Shown piece after piece: positions 22,743 to 31,273 of a DNA stretch of 62,083 bases. Made by a program: the position numbers and the translations under genes. Under the pieces are notes generated by a model, which was not told the origin of the DNA, did no database searches, and worked only from the letters and a program-made list of their open reading frames with translations. The stretch is from Candidatus Latescibacterota bacterium. Its GTDB lineage: Bacteria > Latescibacterota > UBA2968 > UBA8231. Location of the stretch: NCBI GenBank assembly GCA_022827835.1, contig JAJEIO010000034.1, forward strand, positions 1-62,083. Direction: 5' to 3'. The stretch's first letter is position 1, and each line of letters begins with the position of its first letter.

Positions 22743-23826
22743 AGTTTCTCTCCACAGATTGGCCGGTGATATAGGATTTGGTGATATCGATGATGAGTTC
22801 CACGTCGTGGCGCGCTTCCACAATCGACGTGCGGCACTCCACTCCCTCGGTGATACAGGCGTGGAAGTGGCGCAATTCCGCGGTGAAGGCGCTCTCCCAG
22901 GGAATGGCCGGCTCTTTGCGGTAGCTAGTGCCGTGCTCGTCAATGCCCTGGACAGTCAGGGTGGAGAGCACGCGGCGCGAAAAACCGGTCGGATAGGTGA
23001 GCAGCACGCGCTTATCGTCGCCGTAGATTTCCAAGGTCTCGCGAAAATCCCACAGCTTTTCCAAGTCAACCCGGCTGATGACACAACGCGCACCATTGGC
23101 GTATTCGAGCACTGAGGTAATCGAGCGGTTGTTTTTCCATATTTCTGTGCTAATCACAGCGCGGGGCGAGCCCACCATAGTGCGCAAGCTGTAGAGATCG
23201 TGAATCAGGCCGTAGGTGATGCCGCAGACCAGCTCAGCTTGCGCAAAAAGGTCGCCAAAAGCCTGACGCAGTGTGTCCTTATACGCACGCCGACGTTGGG
23301 CGGCAATTTCGGAGCGCTGTGAACCCGCGTACTGCACGTTGAAGTGGTCGAGATGGAGATAATTGCTCGGGTGCAGGTGATTGATCTGGATAAAGCTGTA
23401 ATCCAACCCCTCCACCTCTCTTTTGGCCAGCGCAAAGGCCGGGTCGTACGCCTTCATGTAGGCAGCTTGCCCCACGGTGCCAGCTTGTTGCATAGCCGCG
23501 ATCATAGCGTCGGCTTCCTGCAGGGACGCGCAGATGGGCTTTTCGATCAGCACGTGCTTGCCAGCGGCAAAAGCAGCGACTGCCGCATCGCTTTTGGGAT
23601 CGGCATGGCAGAGGAGAACCGCGTCGATATCCGCGCTCAGCAGGTCGTCGAGGGTGCTGACGTGCCGGGGGACAGCAAAGCGCTTGGCAACGTAAGCCGC
23701 CTGATCGGGGGACAGGTCGCAGACAATGGGAACGGCAAATTCCTCGTCGAGTTCCAACAGGTTGGGTAGGTGCTGGACCTGGGCTATGGCACCACAACCC
23801 AAAACACCAATGCGCACGCGGGCCAT
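22729..23826 (-). CDS. Gfo/Idh/MocA-family NAD(P)-dependent oxidoreductase
   Basis: 365 residues from ATG 23826, with AGGAG 7 bp upstream (a TTG two codons earlier is the alternative). The N-terminal Rossmann fold has VRIGVLGCGAIAQVQHLP, and the family lysine is in HVLIEKPICAS. The C-terminal alpha/beta sheet domain follows with normal length. Members oxidise or reduce sugars, inositols and uronates in the cytoplasm. It appears to be the first gene of the minus-strand run of seven genes down to 13871 and is divergent from the first dioxygenase gene. The substrate cannot be told; pairing with glycosidases suggests a released sugar. Confidence 0.85.
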   Translation of the reverse strand: MARVRIGVLGCGAIAQVQHLPNLLELDEEFAVPIVCDLSPDQAAYVAKRFAVPRHVSTLDDLLSADIDAVLLCHADPKSDAAVAAFAAGKHVLIEKPICASLQEADAMIAAMQQAGTVGQAAYMKAYDPAFALAKREVEGLDYSFIQINHLHPSNYLHLDHFNVQYAGSQRSEIAAQRRRAYKDTLRQAFGDLFAQAELVCGITYGLIHDLYSLRTMVGSPRAVISTEIWKNNRSITSVLEYANGARCVISRVDLEKLWDFRETLEIYGDDKRVLLTYPTGFSRRVLSTLTVQGIDEHGTSYRKEPAIPWESAFTAELRHFHACITEGVECRTSIVEARHDVELIIDITKSYITGQSVERNCERQ

Positions 23827-23958
23827 GAACAAACTCCTGCTGATAATCTCCGACTGCCAAGGTTTGTTTCCCCTTGAAGTCCAGAGCCATATTTGGTTAC
23901 TTGTGTCAGATTCGGAATCAATATAAGTCGCCAGCCACTAGGATCACAGGGAAACGAG

Positions 23959-24816
23959 ATGATGACCCCCGAACAGCGCTATTTTTTCGATTTAACCGGC
24001 TATCTCCATTTGCACGGCGTTCTGAATGAGAGCGAACTCCGCCCCGCCCAAGACGCGGCCCAGCGCTACATCGACACGCCGCCGGATCAACTACCAGAGG
24101 GCTTTCGCATTGACCTCAACCGCGAGCACTTCAACTGGTACCTCTACGCCTTCGCCTTTGACAAAGCCCTCGAACGGCTGACCATGCACCCCAAAACTTG
24201 GCCCATCCTGCTCGAACTGACCGGCGGCAAACCCAAGTTAGGCGGCGGCAATATGATGGTCGATGTCCACGGCAAACCCTTTCATCCTCTACATTCGGGG
24301 CTCGAATCAGACCTACGCAAAAACCGGCCGGGCTGGCGTCGCAGTTTTGTCAAGGACGGCAAAATATACAACAACGACCTGGTGTTTTTCTTTTATCTGA
24401 CCGACGTTTTCCCCGGCGACGGCGGGCTCATCGTCGTACCCGGCTCGCACAAGGCCAATTTCCTGCGCGAACATCACTACTTCTATCCAGGAAGCTACAC
24501 CGCCGACGGGGGATACAACGACGATTATTTCAGCACTGAAGTGCCCGAAGGAGTGACCAATCCCACGCCTAGAGCCGGCGACGTAGTCATCATGTCCGAA
24601 CACCTCACCCACGGCGCGCTCTCCTGGGAGCCCAAAGACCGGGACCGCCGCTTTCTCACCCTGCGCTACGGCGTGCAGCACATCGGCCCCTCCGACCCCT
24701 TTCCCGACGGCGTCAAGGCCCAATTGTCTCCAGAAACCCTGGAACTGATCGCCGTGCGCGACTTCAACGACCGCAAGGAAATCACCACGCGCGATACACT
24801 AGAATTGACCGTATGA
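23959..24816 (+). CDS. Phytanoyl-CoA dioxygenase family protein, copy 1
   Basis: 285 residues from ATG 23959 (ATG 23962 is equally possible; the tandem copy starts MTPEQRYFFD). The double-stranded beta-helix of Fe(II)/2-oxoglutarate oxygenases is indicated by FHPLHSG, FFFYLTDVFPGDGGLIVVPG, SHKANF and the late THGALSWEP..RRFLTLRYG, which supply the distal histidine and the 2-oxoglutarate arginine. The first ligand position reads HSG rather than HxD/E, a feature it shares with copy 2. The enzymes hydroxylate, or in HxG members of other subgroups halogenate, small molecules. The substrate is unknown. Copy 2 follows 52 bp downstream. Confidence 0.8.
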   Translation: MMTPEQRYFFDLTGYLHLHGVLNESELRPAQDAAQRYIDTPPDQLPEGFRIDLNREHFNWYLYAFAFDKALERLTMHPKTWPILLELTGGKPKLGGGNMMVDVHGKPFHPLHSGLESDLRKNRPGWRRSFVKDGKIYNNDLVFFFYLTDVFPGDGGLIVVPGSHKANFLREHHYFYPGSYTADGGYNDDYFSTEVPEGVTNPTPRAGDVVIMSEHLTHGALSWEPKDRDRRFLTLRYGVQHIGPSDPFPDGVKAQLSPETLELIAVRDFNDRKEITTRDTLELTV

Positions 24817-24868
24817 ACGAACCGATGCGCCGGCTTCCCTTCCAAATCGTTACACAAAGAGGTACAGC

Positions 24869-25723
24869 ATGACCCCCGAACAGCGCTATTTCTTCGACCT
24901 GACCGGCTACCTTCACCTCCAAGGCGTGGTGCAAGGCGCGGAATTAAAAGCAGCCCAAGACGCGGCTCAGCGCTACATTGACACGCCCCCGGAGGAGGTG
25001 CCCGCCGGCCTCGAAATCAATCTCGAGCGCGAGCACTTCAACTGGTATATCAATGCCTTCGCCTTTGACAAGCCCCTCGAAGCGCTGACCCTCCACCCCA
25101 AAACTTGGCCCATCCTCAAGGAGTTGACCGACGATCGGCCGCGCCTGACCAGCGGCAATCTGATGGTCGATGTCCACGGCAAGCCCTTCCATCCCCTGCA
25201 CGGTGGCGTCCCCGGGGCACCGGCCCGCAATCCAGAGCAGGGACGCTACAGCACAATCGGCGGCAAAGTCCAGTGCAATGATCTAGTCTTCTTCTTCTAC
25301 CTGACCGACGTCCATCCCGGCGACGGCGGGCTTATCATTCTCCCCTGCAGCCACAAGAGCCACTTCGACTATCCGCGGTCGCTTTTCTATCCCGACAGCT
25401 ATACGGCAGATGGATACAACGACGGGTACTTCAGCACCGAAGTGCCCGAGGGAGTACTCAATGTAACGCCCAAGGCAGGCGATGTGGTCATCATCTCCGA
25501 ATTGGTCACCCACGGCGCGCTCTCCTGGGTGCCCCAAGACCGCGACCGCCGCTTTCTCACCCTGCGCTACATGCAGCAGCACGAAAGCGTGCGCGGCGGT
25601 CTAGACCGTTTCTCCCCAGAGGTCAAGGCTCGACTTTCGCCGGAAACCTTGGAACTGGCCGCACCGGCCTCCTTTACCCACATCAAGGAAATCGTCGAAC
25701 GAGAAGTCGTCACCCTGAGCTGA
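24869..25723 (+). CDS. Phytanoyl-CoA dioxygenase family protein, copy 2
   Basis: The protein has 284 residues. AAAGAGG stands 10 bp before ATG 24869. It is a clear tandem paralogue of the preceding gene: MTPEQRYFFDLTGYLHL, REHFNWY, LMVDVHGKPFHPLH and VTHGALSWVPQDRDRRFLTL are nearly the same. Differences cluster after the putative metal motif (LHGGVPGAPARN against LHSGLESDLRKN) and in the YPDSYTADGYND region, as expected for a change in substrate. Fe(II)/2-oxoglutarate chemistry in the cytoplasm is expected. The following cyclase gene converges, 4 bp away. Confidence 0.8.
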   Translation: MTPEQRYFFDLTGYLHLQGVVQGAELKAAQDAAQRYIDTPPEEVPAGLEINLEREHFNWYINAFAFDKPLEALTLHPKTWPILKELTDDRPRLTSGNLMVDVHGKPFHPLHGGVPGAPARNPEQGRYSTIGGKVQCNDLVFFFYLTDVHPGDGGLIILPCSHKSHFDYPRSLFYPDSYTADGYNDGYFSTEVPEGVLNVTPKAGDVVIISELVTHGALSWVPQDRDRRFLTLRYMQQHESVRGGLDRFSPEVKARLSPETLELAAPASFTHIKEIVEREVVTLS

Positions 25724-25727
25724 GCAC

Positions 25728-26393
25728 TCAGTCGATCTCTTCCAGAGCAATGGCCCGAGTCCAACTAGCCGTGACTCGCTGCATCTTGATCGGCAGGGCG
25801 ATAAAAAAGACGCGGTCCTTTGTCAGTTGCTCCAATCCCAAGAGGGCGTCCACCATGGGAATACCCTCTTGCAGCAGCCGGCGCTCGGCATCGATGTGGG
25901 CGTTGGGCACAGTGGATGGACCGTAGTACAAACCGCCGCTCGAAGCCAGCAGTTTGATCCGCGTTTCAATAAAAAAATCCAGCACATCGGCTTCAAAGTA
26001 GGGCAGCTCTCCGCTGTGCTCGGGATTGGTGCGCACCAGCACAATATCGCCGCTTTTCACTCCTGCTTGGCGAAATTCGTCGGCGCGGATTCCCTCTCCT
26101 GATCCCTTGTACGACAAATCGCAGACCACGGCCTCGCCAATGTACGAGGCCAACGGCATGCCAGCCATGTCCGGCCCTTCATCTAGGTATTTGTAGGCCC
26201 CCTCGCAGTGCGTGCCATTGTGCGTCTGGCTCTGAATGAAGTGCATTCGGGCCCCGTAGGCCATAAACTCCTGCACCTCCACTGAGCGGCCGAAAAAGGG
26301 CTCGCCGTGCAGGTAGTGCCCGTCGATTTTCTTCTCTCCGGGAACCATCTCGTGCGATAGATCGACAATGCGGTACTTGCTCAGATCAATCAT
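25728..26393 (-). CDS. Cyclase / kynurenine-formamidase-like metal hydrolase
   Basis: The protein has 221 residues. The family metal motif HxGTHxD/E appears as QTHNGTHCEG near residue 60, with IVDLSHEMVPG at the N-terminus and GDIVLVRTNP in the middle. The aspartate of the usual GTHxDAP is shifted to CEG. Members hydrolyse N-formyl or lactone and cyclic amide bonds (kynurenine formamidase, isatin hydrolase). The substrate is not evident. It converges with the dioxygenases, 4 bp away, and lies 45 bp downstream of the ATPase-cassette end on the same strand, probably as an independent gene. Confidence 0.8.
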   Translation of the reverse strand: MIDLSKYRIVDLSHEMVPGEKKIDGHYLHGEPFFGRSVEVQEFMAYGARMHFIQSQTHNGTHCEGAYKYLDEGPDMAGMPLASYIGEAVVCDLSYKGSGEGIRADEFRQAGVKSGDIVLVRTNPEHSGELPYFEADVLDFFIETRIKLLASSGGLYYGPSTVPNAHIDAERRLLQEGIPMVDALLGLEQLTKDRVFFIALPIKMQRVTASWTRAIALEEID

Positions 26394-26437
26394 TTTTTAC
26401 TCCCAACAGAAGTGAATGGAATCCAGTTCGAGAAAGT

Positions 26438-26992
26438 TTATTCTATGTCAATGGCTTCGTCCGATAGTTTCTCGGCCAGCTCAGTTGACGGGATAATATC
26501 GACCACGTCCATCATCTCTTTGGTTAATGGACTCTTTAGAAAACCTCTCAAATTGTCTGTCAAGTTATCCATCAGTATAACGGAGTCCGACGAAGCCGAG
26601 GTCGTTACGAGCCAGAACTGAAACTCATTCTCCGGCAGGAACGCTTTCACATCGTCCCGCGAGCTTGACAAGCGACATAGGACCAACATCGACCCATAAA
26701 GTTTAAGTCGGTGCTCTTTGAGAACTTCGTCGTAAAGCAAGCCAACTTGGTCGTCGTCGCTGAGGTAATCATACTTTTCTTTGAAATCAACTATCGTGCT
26801 CTCTAAGTCGGTTTCCTCTATAAGAACGACGCTTTGGTTGTCCTTGCTGATCGTTACATAGTCGCAGCACTCGCATGTCCCAAGTCCGGCGGCGCGGCGC
26901 ATGTTGGACTCTTCCTTCGTGCTGTCCATTCGATACGCTTTGAAGACACCGCCGACAGACTCTATTGACTCGGCGAATTGGGATAAGGGCAT
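26438..26992 (-). CDS. Uncharacterised partner of the AAA ATPase
   Basis: The protein has 184 residues and I recognise no family. Visible features are a CECCDY motif around residue 38 that could bind metal, the acidic stretch VVLIEETDLESTIVDFKEKY, and an acidic C-terminus (LSDEAIDIE). No transmembrane segment, HNH, PD-(D/E)XK or TOPRIM core can be seen with confidence. It starts 1 bp after the stop of the ATPase gene, so the two form one translational unit. Base composition is AT-richer than in the catabolic neighbours, as expected for acquired DNA. The context, an ABC-type ATPase plus a small partner, resembles two-gene anti-phage cassettes; this protein would then be the effector or regulator (inference). 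Confidence 0.55.
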   Translation of the reverse strand: MPLSQFAESIESVGGVFKAYRMDSTKEESNMRRAAGLGTCECCDYVTISKDNQSVVLIEETDLESTIVDFKEKYDYLSDDDQVGLLYDEVLKEHRLKLYGSMLVLCRLSSSRDDVKAFLPENEFQFWLVTTSASSDSVILMDNLTDNLRGFLKSPLTKEMMDVVDIIPSTELAEKLSDEAIDIE

Positions 26993-26993
26993 T

Positions 26994-28349
26994 CTACAGC
27001 CCTTTGATGTAGAGATCAGAGAAAGGCTTAGTCAACGACTGTTTAACTTCTGCCATCACCGCGTCCATGTTGTCGTTCCATTCGGCATCCGGTGGAAACT
27101 TATTCAATCTGACGAGCTCCCGGTCTTCCGGTTTTTCCTTTACATGCACCTCAAGCCATTTAAGAATCGTCATGCTATGGGTGGAGACCACCACATTGAC
27201 TCCTTGACGGGCCAATTCAAAGAGGAACGCCGCCATCTCAACTTGCCAAGCCGGATGGAGATTCGACTCAGGTTCATCAATAAAAAGAAAAGAGCCTCGC
27301 TCTAAGGCCCCTCGCTCAATCAGCAAGGCCAGCATTCCCATATTTGCAACTCCTGCCGACGTAAGAGAAAGCGGAATCGACTTGCCTTTTTGTTGAAATT
27401 CAAGATCGCCTGCTTCACTCAATGAAATCTTCCCGCCAATCGCATCGTGCAGACTTGTGTGGCTTTCGGCGAAAGGATGTTCGATACGCCTCCTTCTGAG
27501 GGCAACAGCCATGTCGTAGAAGTAATCTGGGACGCCGTTCAAAGAAGCCCCGAAAGGGGAACGTGAGTCGAGCTTAATCGACTCCAGAGCACTTTTCAGT
27601 TTCCAATAAAGCGGAGATTCTAAATAGAAGGCTCCAGGGAATGACTGTTTCTGAACGGTTTGTGAATAGGGATTGAAATCTAAAGACTGTTCTGTTTCCT
27701 GTAATTCTCCTACTCCTTGGACGCTGAAATACAAGGGGGAATCGCCCTCTCCTTTGAGATTTGAAAGATCAGACGATTGAAAATTTCCGTGTACGTTCTG
27801 ACGAAACTTGTATTGCTGTCCTAAACTAACCGCCGATTCTATGTTCTTGAAACCGACTTCCAAAAATAATATGGAGGTTTCAAGGTCGTCATGAATCTTG
27901 GACAGCAGAGTATGCCCTCCTTCTTCTTTTGTTTTAGTGTTGTTTTTAAGGGTTTGGAAATGGACCTTTATCTCTTCGATTTCAGCCACCAATTCGGGTT
28001 GGAGCTTCCTGAGCTTGTCAAGTTCATTTTGGACCGGATAACTTGGGAGTGCCTCCCGTAGGATAGAGTCGATTTTTTGGAGTCCCTTTCTAATTGCTGA
28101 TAACGGGCGTTGTTCTCCCTCTCGATCGCTTTTCCCAAAAAGTTGCAGACCCGATTCTATATCGCGGGTTGTCACATCAAAAAACACTCGCGCATGATTC
28201 GCGTTCCTCGCACTAAGAAACGAATACAGCATCTTCGCCACGAACGTCTTGCCCGTATTGTTCGGCCCGGCGAATACCGTGAACTGACCAACTTGGATAG
28301 TCGCCTCGTCGATTGGTCCAAAATTCTTAATTTTCAACTCAAGGTCCAT
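26994..28349 (-). CDS. OLD/RloA-like AAA ATPase, possible defence component
   Basis: The protein has 451 residues. Walker A GPNNTGKT at 28-35, an ABC-signature-like LTSAGVANMGMLALL, Walker B FLFIDEPESNLHP near 354 and the H-loop VVSTHS near 390 define a split ABC/SMC-type ATPase with a central helical insertion (about residues 90-180). Unlike OLD nucleases it ends soon after the ATPase core, without a TOPRIM domain, so the catalytic effector must be elsewhere, most simply the 184-residue product of the next gene. Such ATPases sense phage or DNA ends in systems like PARIS, Gabija and Septu; this pair matches none of them as far as I can see. A 15-bp palindrome lies 77 bp upstream. Confidence 0.8.
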   Translation of the reverse strand: MDLELKIKNFGPIDEATIQVGQFTVFAGPNNTGKTFVAKMLYSFLSARNANHARVFFDVTTRDIESGLQLFGKSDREGEQRPLSAIRKGLQKIDSILREALPSYPVQNELDKLRKLQPELVAEIEEIKVHFQTLKNNTKTKEEGGHTLLSKIHDDLETSILFLEVGFKNIESAVSLGQQYKFRQNVHGNFQSSDLSNLKGEGDSPLYFSVQGVGELQETEQSLDFNPYSQTVQKQSFPGAFYLESPLYWKLKSALESIKLDSRSPFGASLNGVPDYFYDMAVALRRRRIEHPFAESHTSLHDAIGGKISLSEAGDLEFQQKGKSIPLSLTSAGVANMGMLALLIERGALERGSFLFIDEPESNLHPAWQVEMAAFLFELARQGVNVVVSTHSMTILKWLEVHVKEKPEDRELVRLNKFPPDAEWNDNMDAVMAEVKQSLTKPFSDLYIKGL

Positions 28350-28425
28350 AAGTCCCTTCCTTGAGATCCTCCATAGATATTCCCATACAGAGCTATATCA
28401 GCCTCAGAGATTGCTTGCTCAATCA

Positions 28426-28440
28426 AATATCGTCGATATT
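28426..28440. promoter_or_regulatory. Palindrome upstream of the ATPase cassette
   Basis: AATATCG-T-CGATATT, 7-bp arms around one base, lies 77 bp ahead of the ATPase start in the 133-bp gap before the dehydratase gene. It could be an operator; no cognate regulator gene is adjacent. Confidence 0.3.
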
Positions 28441-28482
28441 AGCACTTCTCGCATTGGATCATTATCCCACCGCCACCGTGAG

Positions 28483-29643
28483 CTACTCGTAAACCGTCTC
28501 CCCCGTCTTGTGCTCCTCGATCCAATCCCAGTCGAACTCCACACCCAAACCCGCCCCCTCCGGCACTTCCACGCAGCCGTTCTCGTCCACTGAATCCAAC
28601 TCGTCGAGCCAACGCCGCTCGCTATAAACCGCCGGCTTGGTATCGTTGACCAGAGGATGCACCAAACCCAACTCATAATAATTGGCATTGCGCAAGGTCG
28701 CCATGATGTGGCGGTGCGCCAGGCTGCCGCCGTGCAACTCCACGTCCAGCCCGTGCGACTCGGCCATAGCGGCAATCTTCATCACCCCGGTGATGCCGCC
28801 ATCGGCGCTGCTATTGGCGCGCACGAAGTCGGTGGCACCGGCGGTAATCGTATCGGCCTTGGCCTCCAGCCCGCGCACGTGTTCGCCCATCAGCATCGGC
28901 GTCTTGATCAGCTCGCGCAGCTTGGCGTGGGCAAAGCGCGAAAACCCGCCGCCCCTAAACGGATCTTCATACCACATATAGCGCGCCTCGTCGCAGGCAC
29001 GACCCACCTTGAGCACGTCCTCGAACGTGGGAAAACACCCGGCCGGATCGAGCAACAGGTCCATATCGTCACCCACCGCTTCGCGGATAGCTAACACCGC
29101 CGCCACCTCGCGGTCGATCGGCCCGTTGACCCAGCCGTGGATCTTAAACGCCGGATAGCCGTATTGCTCCTTGCAGCGCAGCGCGAATTGCGCGAAGTCG
29201 TCCGGCGTCGTCAAACCGCCGTTTTCGTCGCCGTGGTAGGTCGAGGCATAGGCTGGCAACTTCTTTCGCCAGCCCCCACCCAAAAGCTCGTAGATCGGCG
29301 CGTCGTAGAGTTTGCCAGCAAAATCCCATAGCGCGGTGTCCACTGCGCCCGGTGGCGTGCCGTCTTGACCGCGCCGCGAGCGCTTGAGATCGTGCCAGAT
29401 GATCTCGCGGTCCAGCGGGTTGCGGTCCAGCAAGTACTGCGCCGTGCGGGCATCAATGCCGCCGGGCGTAATGCCGCTGACCCCGGCGCTAGTCTCGATA
29501 GTCAGGATGCCGCCGCTCTGAGACAGACGGCCTCCTTTTCTATAGACCGTGTCAAAGCCCAATTGCTCCTCCAACTCCATATCGGCGATCTCGTAGTCGA
29601 AATGCGTCGTAGTGATGCGGGTGATCTTGATATCTCGTGCCAT
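28483..29643 (-). CDS. Enolase-superfamily (mandelate racemase/muconate lactonizing-like) sugar-acid dehydratase
   Basis: The protein has 386 residues. Metal ligands lie in the expected order: D199 (LLLDPAG), E226 (WYEDPF) and E254 (LMGEHV). General acid/base candidates are K167-I-H169 (FKIHGW) and H304 (VELHGG). The KxH and late histidine arrangement is that of acid-sugar dehydratases. These cytoplasmic enzymes remove water from aldonic or aldaric acids such as fuconate, galactonate or rhamnonate. The precise substrate is open, but with the GH95-like fucosidase-type enzyme nearby a deoxy-sugar acid would fit (inference). The sulfatase gene ends 38 bp upstream on the same strand, so the two are probably co-transcribed. 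Confidence 0.85.
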   Translation of the reverse strand: MARDIKITRITTTHFDYEIADMELEEQLGFDTVYRKGGRLSQSGGILTIETSAGVSGITPGGIDARTAQYLLDRNPLDREIIWHDLKRSRRGQDGTPPGAVDTALWDFAGKLYDAPIYELLGGGWRKKLPAYASTYHGDENGGLTTPDDFAQFALRCKEQYGYPAFKIHGWVNGPIDREVAAVLAIREAVGDDMDLLLDPAGCFPTFEDVLKVGRACDEARYMWYEDPFRGGGFSRFAHAKLRELIKTPMLMGEHVRGLEAKADTITAGATDFVRANSSADGGITGVMKIAAMAESHGLDVELHGGSLAHRHIMATLRNANYYELGLVHPLVNDTKPAVYSERRWLDELDSVDENGCVEVPEGAGLGVEFDWDWIEEHKTGETVYE

Positions 29644-29681
29644 CGTTAGCTCCTCTATTTTTGTGAGATCTCGTCTCAGTC

Positions 29682-31130
29682 CTAATTTTCATCCGCGGCC
29701 AGCGGCCCCACTGCCCCCAAACGCAGCGCGGGATAGAGCGTTTCAAAAAGCGGCGTGTCGCCAGTATCGCGGGCATAGCGCCAATAGAGCCGCGTCATTT
29801 TTTTGACCTGCTCGTCATAGACGGGATCCTGCGCCAAGTTCTTCATTTCATAGGGGTCTTCGTCTAGTTGGTACAACTCGTCGAAATCAAAGCCATTAAA
29901 CACAAACTTCCACGGCCCATCCCACACCACCCGCTGCGTCAGCCGATGGCGGTTGCCAAAGTATTCGGCATAACCTCGGGTCCATTCGTCGGCCACATTC
30001 GACGGTTCGCGCAACAGCTCGACAAAAGAGCGGGAGTCGCCCCCATCAATAGGCTCGCAGTCGGCCAGTTCCAACAACGTTGGGCACAGATCGTGCAAGC
30101 CGACTCGGCCCTGGCAAACAGCGGCCCTAGCAATCCCAGGCCCACGCACAATAAGCGGCACCTGATACACTTCTTCGAACGCGGAAATATCCTTGAAGAA
30201 CAGCCCGTGCGCTCCCAACAAATCCCCGTGGTCGGCGCACATTACAATGGTCGTGTCGTCGAGTTTGCCCATCCCTTCGAGAAAGTCGATCACCCGCCCA
30301 AATTGGGCATCTATTTCGCTAATTGACGCGAAATAACACGCCCGCGCTTCACGCTTGTGCTCCTCGTTGAGTTGACGCCAAATACCCTGCGCCCGCCGAT
30401 AAAGCCCCGGCCGGTCCGCCAGATCATCATCGGCATTGGGTGGCGGCGGCAGTTCTTGCTCTGCATAGCGGTCGTAGAATTCACGGCTGGCGATAAAGGG
30501 ATCGTGCGGCTCCTCAAAGCTGACGAAAGCACACCACGGATCGTCGCCTTGAACCACCTCCTTTAGATAGCGCAGTGCCAGCGTCGTCGTCAGCCCCATG
30601 CTGCGCTCTTCCGCCGGCCGATCGGTCACTCCGTAGAACAGATGGGGGCCATAGCCGTGCGGCGCTTCGAGATAATGCGCCGGATCGCACTCCGGCCGCA
30701 GCGGCTTATCTCCCAGCACCTCGGCGACCAACTCATTGAAAAGCGCCCCACCGCGAACCCCGTTGACCTGCCAGCCAAAACGGCCCGGCGCATTGTCGCG
30801 CTCAATATGCCACTTGCCGAAATACCCCGTGCGATAGCCAGCATCTACCATGCGCTCGGCCCAGTGCGCCTTATCGGTGCGCAACGCATGTAAATCCGGC
30901 ACCTTGGGATAGAGCACCTCCAGCACCCCGTGGTTGTGCGGCATCAACCCGGTCATCAGGCTCGCCCGGGTCGGCGAGCAAATATTATTGGGCGTATAGG
31001 CACGGGTAAAACGCACTCCTTCCCCAGCCAGCCGATCCAAATACGGAGTTTGGCAGACGTGATCTGGATCGAGTACGCGGGCCTGCATCTGATCGGCCAT
31101 TAAAAAAAGAATATTGGGTCTATTACTCAT
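29682..31130 (-). CDS. Type I (formylglycine) sulfatase
   Basis: The protein has 482 residues. The maturation motif C51-S-P-T-R55 (NNICSPTRAS) is present, so cysteine 51 would be converted to formylglycine. Metal ligands are suggested by NILFLMADQ at the N-terminus and MCADHGDLLGAHG in the middle. No signal peptide is seen, which implies cytoplasmic desulfation of imported oligosaccharides, or a missed leader. It sits directly upstream of the acid-sugar dehydratase gene. No anaerobic or aerobic maturase gene is visible in the window. The substrate is probably a sulfated glycan or sugar. Confidence 0.9.
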   Translation of the reverse strand: MSNRPNILFLMADQMQARVLDPDHVCQTPYLDRLAGEGVRFTRAYTPNNICSPTRASLMTGLMPHNHGVLEVLYPKVPDLHALRTDKAHWAERMVDAGYRTGYFGKWHIERDNAPGRFGWQVNGVRGGALFNELVAEVLGDKPLRPECDPAHYLEAPHGYGPHLFYGVTDRPAEERSMGLTTTLALRYLKEVVQGDDPWCAFVSFEEPHDPFIASREFYDRYAEQELPPPPNADDDLADRPGLYRRAQGIWRQLNEEHKREARACYFASISEIDAQFGRVIDFLEGMGKLDDTTIVMCADHGDLLGAHGLFFKDISAFEEVYQVPLIVRGPGIARAAVCQGRVGLHDLCPTLLELADCEPIDGGDSRSFVELLREPSNVADEWTRGYAEYFGNRHRLTQRVVWDGPWKFVFNGFDFDELYQLDEDPYEMKNLAQDPVYDEQVKKMTRLYWRYARDTGDTPLFETLYPALRLGAVGPLAADEN

Positions 31131-31273
31131 CGCTATTTGTTCCCCTGTTCGACGAAGTCACCGCACACAGTCTCCGCCATTATCCGCAGATTGTACAAGT
31201 CGCGTAGATATTTGATCGACGAGTCAGCAAGTAGTGAGGGAACAACTGCGGATTCGCGCAAATACCACAGCCT

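Noticed and set aside
13322..28349. Combining the HNH protein with the ATPase as a Septu-like system
   Set aside because: They are 13 kb apart, on different acquired segments, and the ATPase already has its own coupled partner.
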